Assembly (NCBI GenBank): GCA_036925085.1
Contig: JAUPFP010000001.1
Location: forward strand, 16,338,842-16,402,841
Length of the DNA stretch: 64,000 nt
Direction of reading: 5' to 3'
From: Brachycybe producta
Taxonomy: Eukaryota; Arthropoda; Diplopoda; Playtdesmida; Andrognathidae
Shown here: one piece after another, positions 41,925 through 52,576 of the stretch
Layout of the letters: every line of letters starts with the position of its first letter
Numbering within the stretch: position 1 is the first letter of the stretch
Position numbers and translations under genes: made by a program
The notes under the pieces: generated by a model
Seen by the model: the letters and a program-made list of their open reading frames with translations, nothing else
Database searches by the model: none
What the model was told of the DNA's origin: nothing

Positions 41925-44843
41925 ATCCTCTCAACTTCGCTGATCTGCCCCGGGATCAGGTCAATCGAGCCAGTAAGGATTGCGCCTGCGACCCCCACTC
42001 AGTTTCAGTCCGAGTACTCCGGTAGTGGATTTAACGGAGCTACCATCCACTCCGCCATCCACCGACGTGTCCACCACGAACACATCCAGGTGTTTCGCCA
42101 CCCGAGTCCGGGATCAAACTCGGTCCCCCTGAGTCTTGCCATCTCTTGCTGCCGAAATTCATCGATAGCGAGGGTGTCAAGTTGCGGACTCTGATGTAGA
42201 GTCCGACTTGTCAGAAGGTCTACGAGGGTGGCCGCGGGATCGGACACGCTTCCTCGTATTGGGTGGTTTACCAATTCTCCCACCATTCCTTCCAAGTTGC
42301 AGCCAAGGAGACGCCGGATGTATGGGCCCACGATCTGGGCTATACTGACTAATCCAGCTCCTGTTCCCACAACATCCAAAACGGCATAGCACCTCCTTAC
42401 TGGGTTGATGACCAGCAACACCGGATAGTCTGTACTGCCATATGCCAGCACATAGCACATGGCAAATGACGGCAACGACGGTGCCCAACGGGCTAGGAGT
42501 GGCTCTTCCAGACGATAATACCCCTGGTATTGGTAATCCTCCATTCCCGGCTGGTCCTGCCACAGACCAAGCCGGTTATTCAGAAAGACCGCTCCTTCTG
42601 AATACGGAGGCTCCGCACCAAAGCGTCGACCCTCGCCCTCGGGCACGGGAGACCTGGCTCTTTCTTCTGGTCTTAGGGCCGCAAAAACCCCATCATCGGG
42701 ACCCAGAGAGAAGGGTGTCCTTTCACTGGAAGGCACGGGACCACGTTTGGCGGGAACACTACTTTTCCCCGCCGGGCTGCCCCCACCGCTAGGTAACGGT
42801 GAGCTGACCTGGTGGAGAGTTCCCACCGACTGAACTGACAAGGTTGGTACCACCACCACCTTTGAGGAGGATAAAGGTATACCGTGAACAACATCTCGCA
42901 TTGACCTATCATCAGTCCGTGCTGTCTTGCTATGACAGGTATGGTGTGGTTGGCTCCCGGCCGACACGGTCGCGCTGTGTCGGGACTCCTCCTCTTCCGT
43001 CCTGATACTTCCACCACCACCAGTCTCCTGGGACCCACGGGTGGAAGTCTTTGGACCTCCCTTCTTCTCATGACGGGCCTTCTTGCCCTTTGTCTTCTTT
43101 TTCTTCTGAGAAGAAGGTTGACCGGGCTGTGAGCTGGACGCACCTAAGCTCACAGACTTACCGGGCCGGTCAGTCTTAGAAGAGTGGTTAGCCCTCTTCG
43201 ATTGACCGGACTTGCTAGCCGCAGACTTTCCAGTCGAAGCTGTACTAGTCTTTGAACTAGCTCCCGTAGCCGAACCGACGGTCAAGAACGCACGTGTCGC
43301 CACGAAGCATCCCTTTCCATCCCGGGGACGATTTCTCTTTTCCGGGGCAAGGGTCGGCTGACCCTTGCCACCAACAGGTTTAACTGCCGCACCTTCGTGA
43401 GGTGCCTTGGCAGCTTGTACCGCCCCTTTGAGCGATACACTGTTGGCCAGCGGCCGTAGTGGCACTCGGAATTGGAGTGGCACCAACTCCGACGGGAGGT
43501 TCCCCTGTTCTGAGCGGATCCCGGGCATCAGCTTCCCGCAGGGGCGGAAACTGAGAGGCCTGGAGCTCAAACTCCAGCTGGCGTGCGGCCTTCTTGTCCC
43601 GCAGAACAAGGGCAGCACATCTGGCCGCTTGTGCCTGGTGGTACCGCAAGCGGTCCTCCTGGCTCCACTTTCCCTTGGGGAAGCCAGCCGGACCTCCACG
43701 AGAGGTTTTGGCTTTCTTCCCCACCGGATTACTGGCCACTGGTGGGGTGAAGGGGCGGGGATGTTTCTGTCCGCTCTTCGGTCTCTCTTGGGAGTAGCAG
43801 ACTGCCAACCGAAGGACCAGCCACTGTCGCGGGCGAACCCATGACAAGTGGTTGACCGACAGGCCAGGCAGCACCTGCGACTCCCTCAGGATGAGCTGGG
43901 GACACAGGGAGAAGACCCACCACCGGCGTAAACTTCGCCAAGGCAGCTTTCGTCCTGTCCAACTGTGCCTCTCTCCGCCAGAGCCTTTATCCTGGCGGTG
44001 TACCGAGCAGCTCCGGACTTCTTGGTTTTTGAACCGTCCTTTCTGAACTGCTGGGTAGAGTGTTCTCCAACGAAGTAATGTTTTCCATCCGACATCAGGA
44101 AACCACCTGACGCCGTTTGGTACTGCGCGGCTTCGTCATGCCTTTCTAGACAGGCTGCTTTCGTCTCCCCAACAGGGTCGACTGGAATTAGACTGCCCTT
44201 CCGGGCTGGAGTACCCTCCTGGGATCCGGTCACTGACCGTTTACCCAGGGAGCCCGATCCTCTTCCTTCAGACTCCGAAGAGTCCTCTGAAGAGAGGATC
44301 TGTTGGCCTCGCCACCGCCTGGAGAAGGGCACCACATTGTCTTCGGTGGTGTCCATCTCTGCCTCCGTGTCGATGACAAGGGTTCCTCCCAAGGAGGCAT
44401 CCCTGCTTCCCTCAGCCAGGCTAGCCAATTCTAGCCGGCCTTGGTCCAACGGAGTCCCACACTTCGTCAGGGAGGTAGCCGCCAAACCGGTGGCCACCTC
44501 TCGGATGGGCGTGCTCGCCCGCACCGGCTCACCAACCGCCGGGATCTCCATGGCTCCCAACTTAATAGTCGCCTACGGAGATCCCACGGTGGAAGGCGGT
44601 GTCAACCATCTCCAAACGGACCCATAATACAGAGGGGTCCGAGGGGACGGCTGGGTCACCACAGCATCCTCAACCAATAGCAGACCTAAAGGTCCGCCGT
44701 CGGCCAAGTCTGCTATGGCTCAATCCAAAGAGTCCGGGGAGCAAGCGGCATCCGACTCCAACAGCTCCGCATCACCCGGATGCAAAGAGCTGAGGGAGGA
44801 GTAACCGCTGTCCCCCGCCATTGTCCTTCTCCGCCGTGGCTAC
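41925..44843 (-). pseudogene. ORF3 of element B (copy iv), largely preserved
   Basis: The frame 42005-43699 (564 codons) and the frame 43886-44560 are in the same phase, separated by a stretch (43.70-43.89 kb) where indels shift the frame. ATG at 44821-44819 begins MAGDSGYSSLSSLHPGDAEL, which aligns with the start region of ORF3 in A. Landmarks in order: VIDTEAEMDTTED, GGFLMSDGKHYFVGEH, KKSGAARYTARIKALAE, Lys-rich KKKKTKGKKARHEKKG, then the C-terminal domain with LNNRLGLWQDQPGM, YQYQGYYRL, VLDVVGTGAGL, IRRLLGCNLEG, LVDLLTSRTLH, WWTRRWMAEWM. A splice-acceptor-like site precedes it at 44844. Gag and pol are absent from element B, so ORF3 is its only gene. Confidence 0.85.
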
Positions 44844-44849
44844 CTGAAA

Positions 44850-45370
44850 AAGATCAAAAAACACCGTAAGAATTTGACATATTACGGTAGGAAACAATTT
44901 CCACGGACCAAAACCATGAAAAATTGTTTTCCGGCCGGGCAGGCACCGTGGTACACGGCCAAAGCCATCCCAGCGGTATCCGCACGGTCGGAATCAGCCA
45001 AAAACGGTCCAAAACCCGTAATTTCCCATTCGGTACCTTGGGCGGTGATTTCCACATTACACCACCGTAGGAAATCCCGTTTCCACCGTGCATATCCCGT
45101 GACCTAAGGAAAAAACCGTCTCTCATGGGATCCGCACGATCGGAATCGGCCAAACACGTGTTTGGACCGTACAAATCCGGTACCGTACATTCAGGCTGCT
45201 TGGGGAGTGGTTTACACGGACTTCTACCATGAAAAACCACTTTCCGTCCGTTAGAACACCATGGACTACGGTCGAAACCGTTCTCCACGGTGGTTTCACG
45301 GACAGAACCGTGCAAAAACACCCTTTCAGCGTCCAAACTCTGTAGAACTTGGTCTCCACCAAGTTGCACC
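44850..45370 (-). repeat. Element B counterpart of the pre-ORF3 repeat
   Basis: GC-rich sequence with recurrent CACGG/CCGTG inverted words and CGGTCGGAATCGGCC-like repeats (about 44984 and 45150), equivalent to 32660-33300 of element A. The minus-strand frame across it is open by chance and carries no ORF3 similarity. Confidence 0.6.
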
Positions 45371-45663
45371 GGCACTTCACTGTCCTGTGTCCGGCATGTG
45401 TCTCGTCGTGTCGGCCGGAGCTTCGCGTGCGGTTCCACGGTAAGATCTATCGGGGATTTACCGTGGATTCCTCGTCCTGTTCGGCGGTCTTTCGTCCGTC
45501 GACTTGCGGCGAGGGAAGGGACCTCCAACCGGCGCTACCCGTGGCACGGACGGGTACAAGAGGAGGGCTGGCCAGCGCTTCGACCCGTCCCAAGGAGGTT
45601 AGGCGACGGTAAGTTGATTAAAATTTACCGTTGGCATTGTAACGGCCCAGCCGGATTGTTACA
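45371..45663 (+). mobile_element. Inverted LTR fragment inside element B
   Basis: Read on the minus strand from 45663, the piece begins TGTAACAATCCGGCTGGGCC and follows the U5-side sequence of family LTRs (CTCCTTGGGACGGGTCGAAG, GCAAGTCGACGGACG, as in 1518-2358), relative to which the copy is in inverted orientation once placed in B. It ends near 45371 without the U3 half. It shows that B is a rearranged composite. Confidence 0.6.
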
Positions 45664-46349
45664 CGGACAAAAGTTCGTGTCCCAAGGTCAGATTTACGTT
45701 GGAGTTCCTTTTCACCGTTTTCGACCGGTGATATACGGAAAGACCGTCTGTTATTCACCGTCTATTCGCGGTAAAAGACTCACCGTCCCAGAACGGAGAT
45801 ACACGGACAACGGTTCGTAATCTAACCTCCACCCACGGTGAAACTGCCTTCTTACCGTGTTCGAACGATGATTCACGGTCAAAGGTCCGTAATCCACCGT
45901 CTACTTATGGTAATACTTGACCGTAACCCGGTTTTACTGCGGTATCACGGACAACAGTCCATGTCCCACGGTACAACACCGGTAAACCTGGCCGTAGACG
46001 GGTTTCTGCCATAGTACCACGGACAAAAGTCCGTGCCCCACAGTGTACTACCTATCTACCGGACAAGCTACAGTTAAGTTCCGCTATCCCACGTTCAGAC
46101 GGTCCTGCACGGTCAACCACCGTGCCCACCGTCCCACTTATGGATAGCCTAGGGCTTTCCCTGGCAACCACCGCGGTATCACGGACAACCGTCCGTGTCC
46201 GACGGTAATTCACCGGACTACTACGCCCTAAGCCACGTTCGGCCGTAGTTTCGTGGACAAATGTCTACGCCCTACCGGCACACACGACTCCGGTTGAACC
46301 GACCGCACAAGAGAGGCTGGCGGTAGCGCTACCCGGTGCCTCCACCAAT
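45664..46349 (-). other. Element B hairpin leader and PBS
   Basis: ACGGAC-loop-GTCCGT hairpins lie near 45664, 45803, 45945, 46018, 46178 and 46253, with variable loops. TGGTGGAGGCACCGGGTAGC on the minus strand adjoins the LTR at 46350 and is the primer binding site. Layout as in element A. Confidence 0.8.
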
Positions 46350-46664
46350 TGTAACGACCCGACTGGGCGCTACAAAGACCCCAGCAAGTTTTCCCCAACT
46401 TACTGTCGCTGACCTCTGTTGGGACGGGCCTCAGTGCGGGCCAGCCCTCCTCCTGTCCGTTCGTGAAAACGGGTGATGCCAGTTGGAGATCTTCCCCGAC
46501 GATCGATGGTCGAAAGTCCGCCGAACCGTACGGAGAATCCACGGTAGACTCCCGGCGAATCCTACCGTGGATACTGACGCGAAACACTGGCCGACAAGTC
46601 GAAATACATGCCGGACAGGACGGTGACGGTGTAAACCCACCGGAAACCCCCACCCTCCCCGCGG
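46350..46664 (-). mobile_element. Element B 5' LTR, truncated
   Basis: It begins TGTAACGACCCGACTGGGCGC and matches 28621-28840 plus 41341 onward up to CCCTCCCCGCGG (about 46664). Host AT-rich sequence follows directly. The U3 half, with promoter, is missing, so B can no longer be transcribed from its own 5' end. Confidence 0.88.
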
Positions 46665-46926
46665 GAGGGTAATAAATAGTTATTATTCATCCAGTAAGTT
46701 TGTTGAATAAATTATCTTGTTTAATTTTGACATTTGAACACTTGAGCACCCTCGAACTTTGCCCCTAAGAACACAACAGTGAAGATACAATTAGGGCTTC
46801 TAAATTTAAGCAGTGCTAAATTGCTTCATCACGAAAATTTTCTATCAAGTAGTTTAGTTTCACTAACTGTTTAGAATTGCTTACTTTTGTATTATGTGAA
46901 TAGATTTTTTATTGTATAATTTTTAG

Positions 46927-46987
46927 GTATTGCATATAAAACAACAACAATTTTGCTGGATGGTAAAAGGGTCAAATTGCAGCTTTG
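46927..46987 (+). CDS. Rab40: Rab40-type GTPase, exon 2
   Basis: A 61-base exon after TTTTTAG, ending at the donor TG|GTATGT. With the base from exon 1 it encodes [20 protein letters not shown] plus part of W, the switch I to beta-strand region of Rab40. Splice phases 1 and 2 match the neighbouring exons. Confidence 0.95.
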
Positions 46988-47044
46988 GTATGTTAATCAT
47001 TGTTTTAAACAACAATTTAGTAGATTTGACATGCATTTTTTCAG

Positions 47045-47105
47045 GGATACCTCTGGACAAGGGCGGTTTTGTACAATTATTCGTTCATACTCCCGTGGTG
47101 CTCAG
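47045..47105 (+). CDS. Rab40: Rab40-type GTPase, exon 3
   Basis: A 61-base exon after TTTTTTCAG, ending CAG|GTAAAA. It completes W and encodes [20 protein letters not shown], with the G3/switch II motif DTSGQ that contacts the nucleotide gamma-phosphate. Phase 0 at its end. Confidence 0.96.
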
Positions 47106-47172
47106 GTAAAAGTTATTTAAATTACTTAAACATTATTAATGTATAATATATGTTTGTAATCTGGTTATATAG

Positions 47173-47250
47173 GGGATTCTTTTGGTGTACGACATAACAA
47201 ACAAATGGTCATTTGATGGAATTGACCGTTGGTTACGGGAGGTAGAAGAG
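47173..47250 (+). CDS. Rab40: Rab40-type GTPase, exon 4
   Basis: A 78-base exon after TTATATAG, ending GAG|GTAATG. It encodes [20 protein letters not shown] followed by LREVEE, the beta-4/alpha-3 part of the Rab40 fold. Exons 1-4 give 159 residues. The remaining G4/G5 motifs and the SOCS box were not found before 64000, so intron 4 exceeds 16.7 kb or those exons were missed. Confidence 0.95.
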
Positions 47251-47599
47251 GTAATGTTATATTTACAGATTTAGTGTGATCTTTGTCAAAGCAACGTGGC
47301 CAGGATACAAAGAAAGTTAGATACTTTTTTAAAAAACTTTCATAGGAATACAAGTACATGGAAAAATGAAATATTTTGTCTTGAATCACATTCTTAAATT
47401 TATTTTCTAAAAGACCCTGGAAATGTATCTTGAATTTGTTACCATAATAATTTATGCTGAAACAAGGTGTAATGTTCTGGAGCACACTGTATTACTTTGA
47501 ACCTCACAAATACAAAGCAACATAACTCAAGAATTTTAAATAAAGTGTTTTTTAAAAGTGCAATTTTGTAAATTGCCAAAGAACAACTTGCCAATCAAT

Positions 47600-48230
47600 A
47601 GCCTCATGATGACTAGATCTTTTAGAAATTATCATTTTCTTTCTTGGCAATGCCCATTGCAATCATTTTCTTGCTACTGGTAGACTTCACAGGGCATGGT
47701 GGATGGCTAAAGCCATGTATGCCACAAAGATTTGGATGTTGTGAAGTCAGTTTTCACTCATGATGAAAAAAGAAAAGGTACTACAAGATGTAGTCTTCTT
47801 TGTGGTTCATTTCTATCTTAAAGCATGGTTTCAAACTCATATTCCTACATCTGCACCTGCAAGGAACTGCAAAACTACAAGAAATCGAACACAAGTCTTG
47901 CCAGTGTATAATCAAAAAAATGCTCAGATCATATCGTACCAAGGAGAACTGGTTGTGCTTGCCTTCTTTGACAGGACCATAGACATGGACACGAAGCGAA
48001 ATATGGTTGTATTGCTATAAGAAGAAGGGACCAAGTACTAACCAAAGTGAGCCACTTTCATCTAGAATGCAATCCAGGAAAAAACTGGATCATTTGGTCT
48101 GACAATGATTTTTTCAGGTCTTGGGTATTAAATCAGAATTCATGAACAAGGATTGGGAGAAATGGCTTCTTGACAAAGACTGCATTGCTAGAGAAAATGA
48201 TGTCAAAGTTATTTAAATAGTAAATGATGT
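47600..48230 (+). pseudogene. Degenerate transposon-type protein fragment
   Basis: Pieces in different frames read HRAWWMAKAMYATKIWML, then FVVHFYLKAWFQTHIPTSAP, then GELVVLAFFDRTIDMDTK. These words recall an uncharacterised repeated protein found in many arthropod and other invertebrate genomes, probably transposon-borne. I cannot name its superfamily. Stops at several places show it is dead. It lies within Rab40 intron 4. Confidence 0.4.
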
Positions 48231-48769
48231 AACAGAAAGTTCAGTTGCACTGATGGGAAAATACAATCACTTTCATACGTGTGATGAATAGAACTAATTT
48301 CACATAGCAGCAATCAGATTTGAAATTGGTCAAGTTTTTTTGAGTTATCACGTTTTTCCTAAAAGCACCATTTATGCTTGAAAACTTTGTTTGCTGCCAT
48401 CTTGAAAACCATTAAATCTTCACTGTTCCTGATAGTATTTGGCCTGCTGAACACATTTCTAGAATCGAATTTCAATTTGGATAAGTAGTTTTTATGTAAC
48501 TTTTTTAATTGGAACACAATTCTACCTTAATTTTTTCTTATATTTCTTTCTATATACATTTTCTGCTGTAATTAGTAAAAAATACTTCCACCAAATTTAA
48601 ATTTAACTATTCATCTTCGTAGATCTGTGTTCTGAACATGCTGGTTCAATTAGTTTTAAAATCATTTTTAAAATAGATGCCATTTTAAGCATTTGAGCAA
48701 ACTACATTAACACTTATTATTTTAAGATAATTATTAATTCTTAGATAAAAACTTGAGTATGCTTAATGT
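48231..48769. other. AT-rich intron DNA, nothing assigned
   Basis: No coding or repeat structure supported. Confidence 0.5.
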
Positions 48770-48892
48770 CTGTGACCCCCAAACCCACCACTCGTAGTGC
48801 TCGGGCTTCCTCTGATGTCGCCTTAATGCCGAAAGAGATTGCTGAGTTGAAGTCTAGTTCTTCAGCTCTGTGAAGCTTGCCTCAAGGTAACA
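48770..48892 (+). pseudogene. LINE ORF1 start fragment
   Basis: The frame near 48770-48890 reads TPKPTTRSARASSDVALMPK, an ORF1-like N-terminus, and is interrupted at 48892 by a solo LTR. It continues after 49600 with C-X2-C-type residues (ACQICG) in the same orientation. It is the 5' part of the CR1-like element below. Confidence 0.5.
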
Positions 48893-49595
48893 TGTGACGA
48901 CCCAGTCTGTATCTTTTCTCAATTGAGAGGAGCAGACTCAATCCTGATGGTCGTCTGTTAGGCTACATAGAGAAGGCAGCCAAGGAGATGCCGTATTAGA
49001 GCCATATTAGAGCCTCCTGTTGGAGTTGTGAGATCAGTTGATGTAACTGTCTAACAATGGCCAAGCTTGCCATTGTTCTGGACAGAGTGCACAGTGGTCA
49101 GGCAAACTATCAACACCTTGCTGGAGGCCAAAGTGGCCTCCAGGTAATTGCGGTGGTCATTTTATTTGTTTTAGTTGTATAATGGTCTGCTAGATGAAGT
49201 GTCCAGCAGTTCTGTATATAATTGTTTTTAACTGTAAGTGTTGATTAAACATTCTTTTTTACTGTACGTCTTCTTGATTTCTTGGGGAAGTCAATGCTGG
49301 GAAGGGTTGGGTTTCTAGGTGAAACTGCTGTTCTTTTTCAACTTGCGTCAGCCGGTACTTCACACCGGTTTCACAGCGGAGCCTTCAGTTTGTTCCACCA
49401 TGGGTTTCTTGTCATGTTTGTCAGTCTTTCGTTACAGTGATTCTTGGCGAGGGAGACTCCATGTTAGCCGGAGTCACCTGTCAGGATGCGAGAGGGCCGC
49501 TAAGGCAGCGATCCCATCTCCTAAAAAGGAGTCCGGAGCAGATAAGTTGGGGAAAAATTGCCCGGTTTTTGTAATGGGTGAGTTTGGTCGTTACA
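48893..49595 (+). mobile_element. Solo LTR inserted in the LINE, 4-bp TSD AACA
   Basis: A 703-bp LTR, TGTGACGACCCAGTCTG...TTGGTCGTTACA, is flanked by AACA at 48889-48892 and 49596-49599. The orientation is opposite to most copies in this window, so on + it reads U3 to U5. GTATATAAT (about 49214) is a TATA box, ATTAAA near 49243 a polyadenylation signal, and GCTGGAGGCC/GGCCTCCAG a hairpin (about 49123-49146). Confidence 0.93.
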
Positions 49596-49599
49596 AACA

Positions 49600-50570
49600 C
49601 ATGAGGTTGCTTGTCAGATTTGTGGTTCTAGTTTGGAGAGGAAACCTAGTGTATCTGTTGGGATTGATCTTGTAGTAAGTAATCAGGCAGCATAAACACA
49701 TAATGGATAGACTGTTGTTAACGCAAAACACCTCATCCACAAAGAAAAAGTTTTGCCAGTGTTGTGACTAGTTGTAATTCAGTTACTACTTTTGGTAACC
49801 GATTTAGTGTGTTGGATGATTGGGATAGCTCGGCATCTACAGCCACTAATGATAGACACCAGTCTGGCAAGCTAATTGATTTGCACCTCATTGGTGATAG
49901 TATTATTCGAATTGTTAGAGTTGGCATTACTGGAAGTCAACCATGTGGTGCTATCTTGGTAAATGTGTTGAGCACTTAACCACATAAGTTAAGGCTGTCT
50001 TAAATAAGGCTAGCCCTGACTGTTGTGGGTGTGCATGCTGGCACTAACAATCTTGAAATGGACACACCGGAAGGAATTGCTGAGCAACTTAGACACTTTG
50101 CTAGTGAAGTCAAGCATGTCAGACCTTGTACAAAGATTGTAAATTCATCTGTCTTGCCTAGGTTTGAGTGTGAGGCTAGGGCTCATTTCATTCTAATCCT
50201 GCAATCTGGCAAACCTCACAAGAATTTTCTGTGCTGCAGTACTGGTTATTCGTTCATTGATGCTTCTCGGGAGCTTTTCATGGCATCTGAAATGTATTAT
50301 TTGCAAGATGGCCTTCACTTGATTGCAGCTGGTAAGGATGTCTTGAGCTCTGTTTACCAAAGTCTCTCAGCGGGCATGTTTAGGGAAACTTTTAAATGTT
50401 CTGTTATAATGAAGAAAGGATCCCAACATTACCAAACTAATTTAAATTTTGCAGAAAAACTACCAGTTTATAATGTAATACAACTTCTTAAAATACAAAC
50501 TGCTGCTAGTAAAATTAATTCAAAAAATTTTATGAACTCATTTAAAACTAATTTTAAACTCCCGTATTGA
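49600..50570 (+). pseudogene. CR1-like LINE ORF1 with esterase domain
   Basis: After TFGNRFSVLDDWDSSAS (about 49785-49835) comes IDLHLIGDSIIR, the GDS block of SGNH hydrolases. The frame 50025-50570 continues with VHAGTNNLEMDTPEGIAEQL (block with GTNN) and YYLQDGLHLIAAGKDVL (block with D-x-x-H). An esterase domain of this kind is established in ORF1 of CR1-clade non-LTR retrotransposons. The first part and the second part are in different frames, so it is dead. Confidence 0.82.
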
Positions 50571-50839
50571 AAAGAAAATAGTATAGAATTAAGAGAAGCA
50601 GTTGAAATCTGTGAAGCAGATTATTTTTGGCTCTGAATTCATGGCTTTCAGAAGATATATTGAAAAGACAGAAATTTAAGAAAATGTAGAGGTGTATTTC
50701 TTGCTGTCAGCAAAAATCTTGCCATGTAGAGAACCACAGTTTGAAGGTGAATGTGAGATTGTTTGCTGTAGCATTATTTTAAAAAAATGACAAAAAGCTT
50801 TTATTTGTTTTGTTTTTTATTCTTCACTTTTAAATGACG

Positions 50840-51242
50840 ACGAGTGCTTGGTCCTATTTAGAAAATGCTTAGATTCATTGTTTTTTACTCACAAAAATGC
50901 AGCAGTACTTGGTGGTGATATCAATCTACGAGGAAAAAATTGGAGTACCTATACTTATGATGCACTATATCCTAATGTTAAATTGGTGGATATATTACTT
51001 AGTTGTGCATCCACTTTGTCAGTAGAGAAATTAGTACAAACTCTTACACATTTCTCAAGCACATAGCAAACATTCTTGATTTAGCATTAACTAATATTCC
51101 AGAGCAAGTAAAGTCAGTTGAAATAGTTGATTTCTTAAGTGATCACAAAATGATGTATCTCGAGGTCATCACTAAAACTGAAAAACGTTTCATCAGCCCG
51201 ATGAGTTCCCCAATAAAAAAACGCAGATTGGAACAGCTTTAA
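50840..51242 (+). pseudogene. CR1-like LINE ORF2 endonuclease fragment
   Basis: AAVLGGDINLRGKNWSTYTY (about 50900-50960) corresponds to the GDFNLP-IDW motif of AP-type endonucleases. ANILDLALTNIPEQVKSVEI and FLSDHKMMYLEV, with the terminal SDH motif, follow in a shifted frame to about 51165. The RT domain that should come next is missing. Confidence 0.8.
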
Positions 51243-51860
51243 GGTATATGTCACGTGTTTAAAAAAAAACGGCAGGCAAAGAAAAAACGAAGAATGAAAG
51301 TTGATCAGTTTTAAGTACCTGTCCCAGAGATTACTGAATGATTTAGTTAGAAATGGTTTTATGAAATCATGTTTTATTTTTTTAAAAAAAAAGGGGGAGG
51401 AATTGCAAACACATGCACATGCCTTTCTTTAGTTGGTGGTGAATTGATTAATACTGATTCCTAATTGTTTCATTTTTAAGATAGGGAAAAATACAGTTTA
51501 CATTAGCAGTGAAATGCACATTAATGAATTAAGGATGTAAATTATGTCAGATTCGTGAATTAAGTCATTTTAATTACCTGCACTATATGATAGTAAATTT
51601 GAAAACATTTTTAGAATAAAAACTTAAAAAAATGTAATAGTAAAAAACAAGTTCATTTTCAACACAAGTTGGGTTGGGAAATAGAAAATAAGAAAGAAAA
51701 AAAAAAAACGGTTTAAAAAAACAATTAAAAAACACGTTTTTTTTTTTGCAACACTAGTTATTTTACTCTTGTCAGACCTGCTCACCAATTTGGAATCCTT
51801 ATTGTGGTAACCTAACATATGAAATAGAAAAGCCACAGCATTAGGCTGCAAGAAAGCCTT
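51243..51860. other. AT-rich sequence replacing the LINE RT region
   Basis: No RT motifs are recognisable. A-rich runs at 51381-51390 and 51699-51730. It may be decayed LINE DNA or an insertion. Confidence 0.4.
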
Positions 51861-51871
51861 GCCCTTCTTGA

Positions 51872-52060
51872 ATGCTTGCTGGTTCCAGACAAAAGATTAT
51901 TGTTAAATGGAATTTTACTAGAAACTTCCATATATGTAGAAATGGCCATCCAAAGGCTATTAGAGATATCGGAGCTAGAACTGATGCATATTTGTTGTCT
52001 TTCTTTCCAAGTGTATTTACACTATGGAATACTCTTCCAGCACAATTTTGTTTAGGGTGA
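51872..52060 (+). pseudogene. LINE ORF2 C-terminal remnant
   Basis: The short frame ends ARTDAYLLSFFPSVFTLWNT-LPAQ. The pattern R-T-D-x-Y-x-x-SFFP-x-x-x-x-x-WN-x-LP is the usual C-terminal tail of CR1/L2-type LINE ORF2. The same orientation as the esterase and endonuclease pieces supports one element with an internal deletion. Confidence 0.7.
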
Positions 52061-52214
52061 GTTCCATTTGATGATGTCTATGCCTCGTCTCATTGACAAC
52101 CATTTGTGATGTGGAAATGTTCCCCCTGCCATATAGCTCTTAAGATGAATTGAATGAAGAGCAGAAGCAGTACCTTATACAAGTGTTTTCACCAATGCTA
52201 TATTTGTTATAATA

Positions 52215-52355
52215 CCACTTACCCTAGAGACATTTGCCCTAAATTGGCATTTGCTTGAAAGACTATTTTACTAATTTGTATTAGTATTTGTACTAAAACC
52301 ATTTTCTCTAAAGGGCATTTGCCCAAAAGGGACATTTGCCTTAATACCATTTGGA
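52215..52355. repeat. GGGCAAATG array, inverted copy
   Basis: Degenerate units such as GACATTTGCCCTAAA and AAAGGGACATTTGCC, the reverse complement of the arrays at 13080 and 17700. It ends beside the solo LTR whose target duplication begins at 52355. Confidence 0.65.
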
Positions 52356-52358
52356 TAG

Positions 52359-52576
52359 TATAATGTCCCGACCGGACTGTGACAATACCCCAGGTAAATT
52401 TAACGCAAAACGTACCCACCAGGCTTTGACACGGGGACGGGATTGCACCCGTAGCCGCCTCCAACGATTAACACCCTGGGTGGTGTCGGCGTGGAGCTAC
52501 CCTCGACGGACACGACAGTGAAGACCGCCGCCACGACGAGAATATCACAGTAGAACACCGGTTCTACCCGGCTCTC
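52359..52576 (-). mobile_element. Solo LTR (A family), left part, TSD ATAG
   Basis: Diverged from the element A LTR but collinear (CACGGGGACGGGATTGCACC, CGACGGACACGACAG, GTAGAACACCGGTTCTACC). Preceded by ATAG at 52355-52358, repeated at 54341-54344 after the right part. It is broken near 52577 by a 1.5-kb insert, and the equivalent of about 180 bp of LTR is missing. Confidence 0.85.

Noticed and set aside
44854..45528. 224-codon minus-strand frame upstream of element B ORF3
   Set aside because: It translates inverted-repeat and LTR-derived DNA with no similarity to ORF3, gag or pol.
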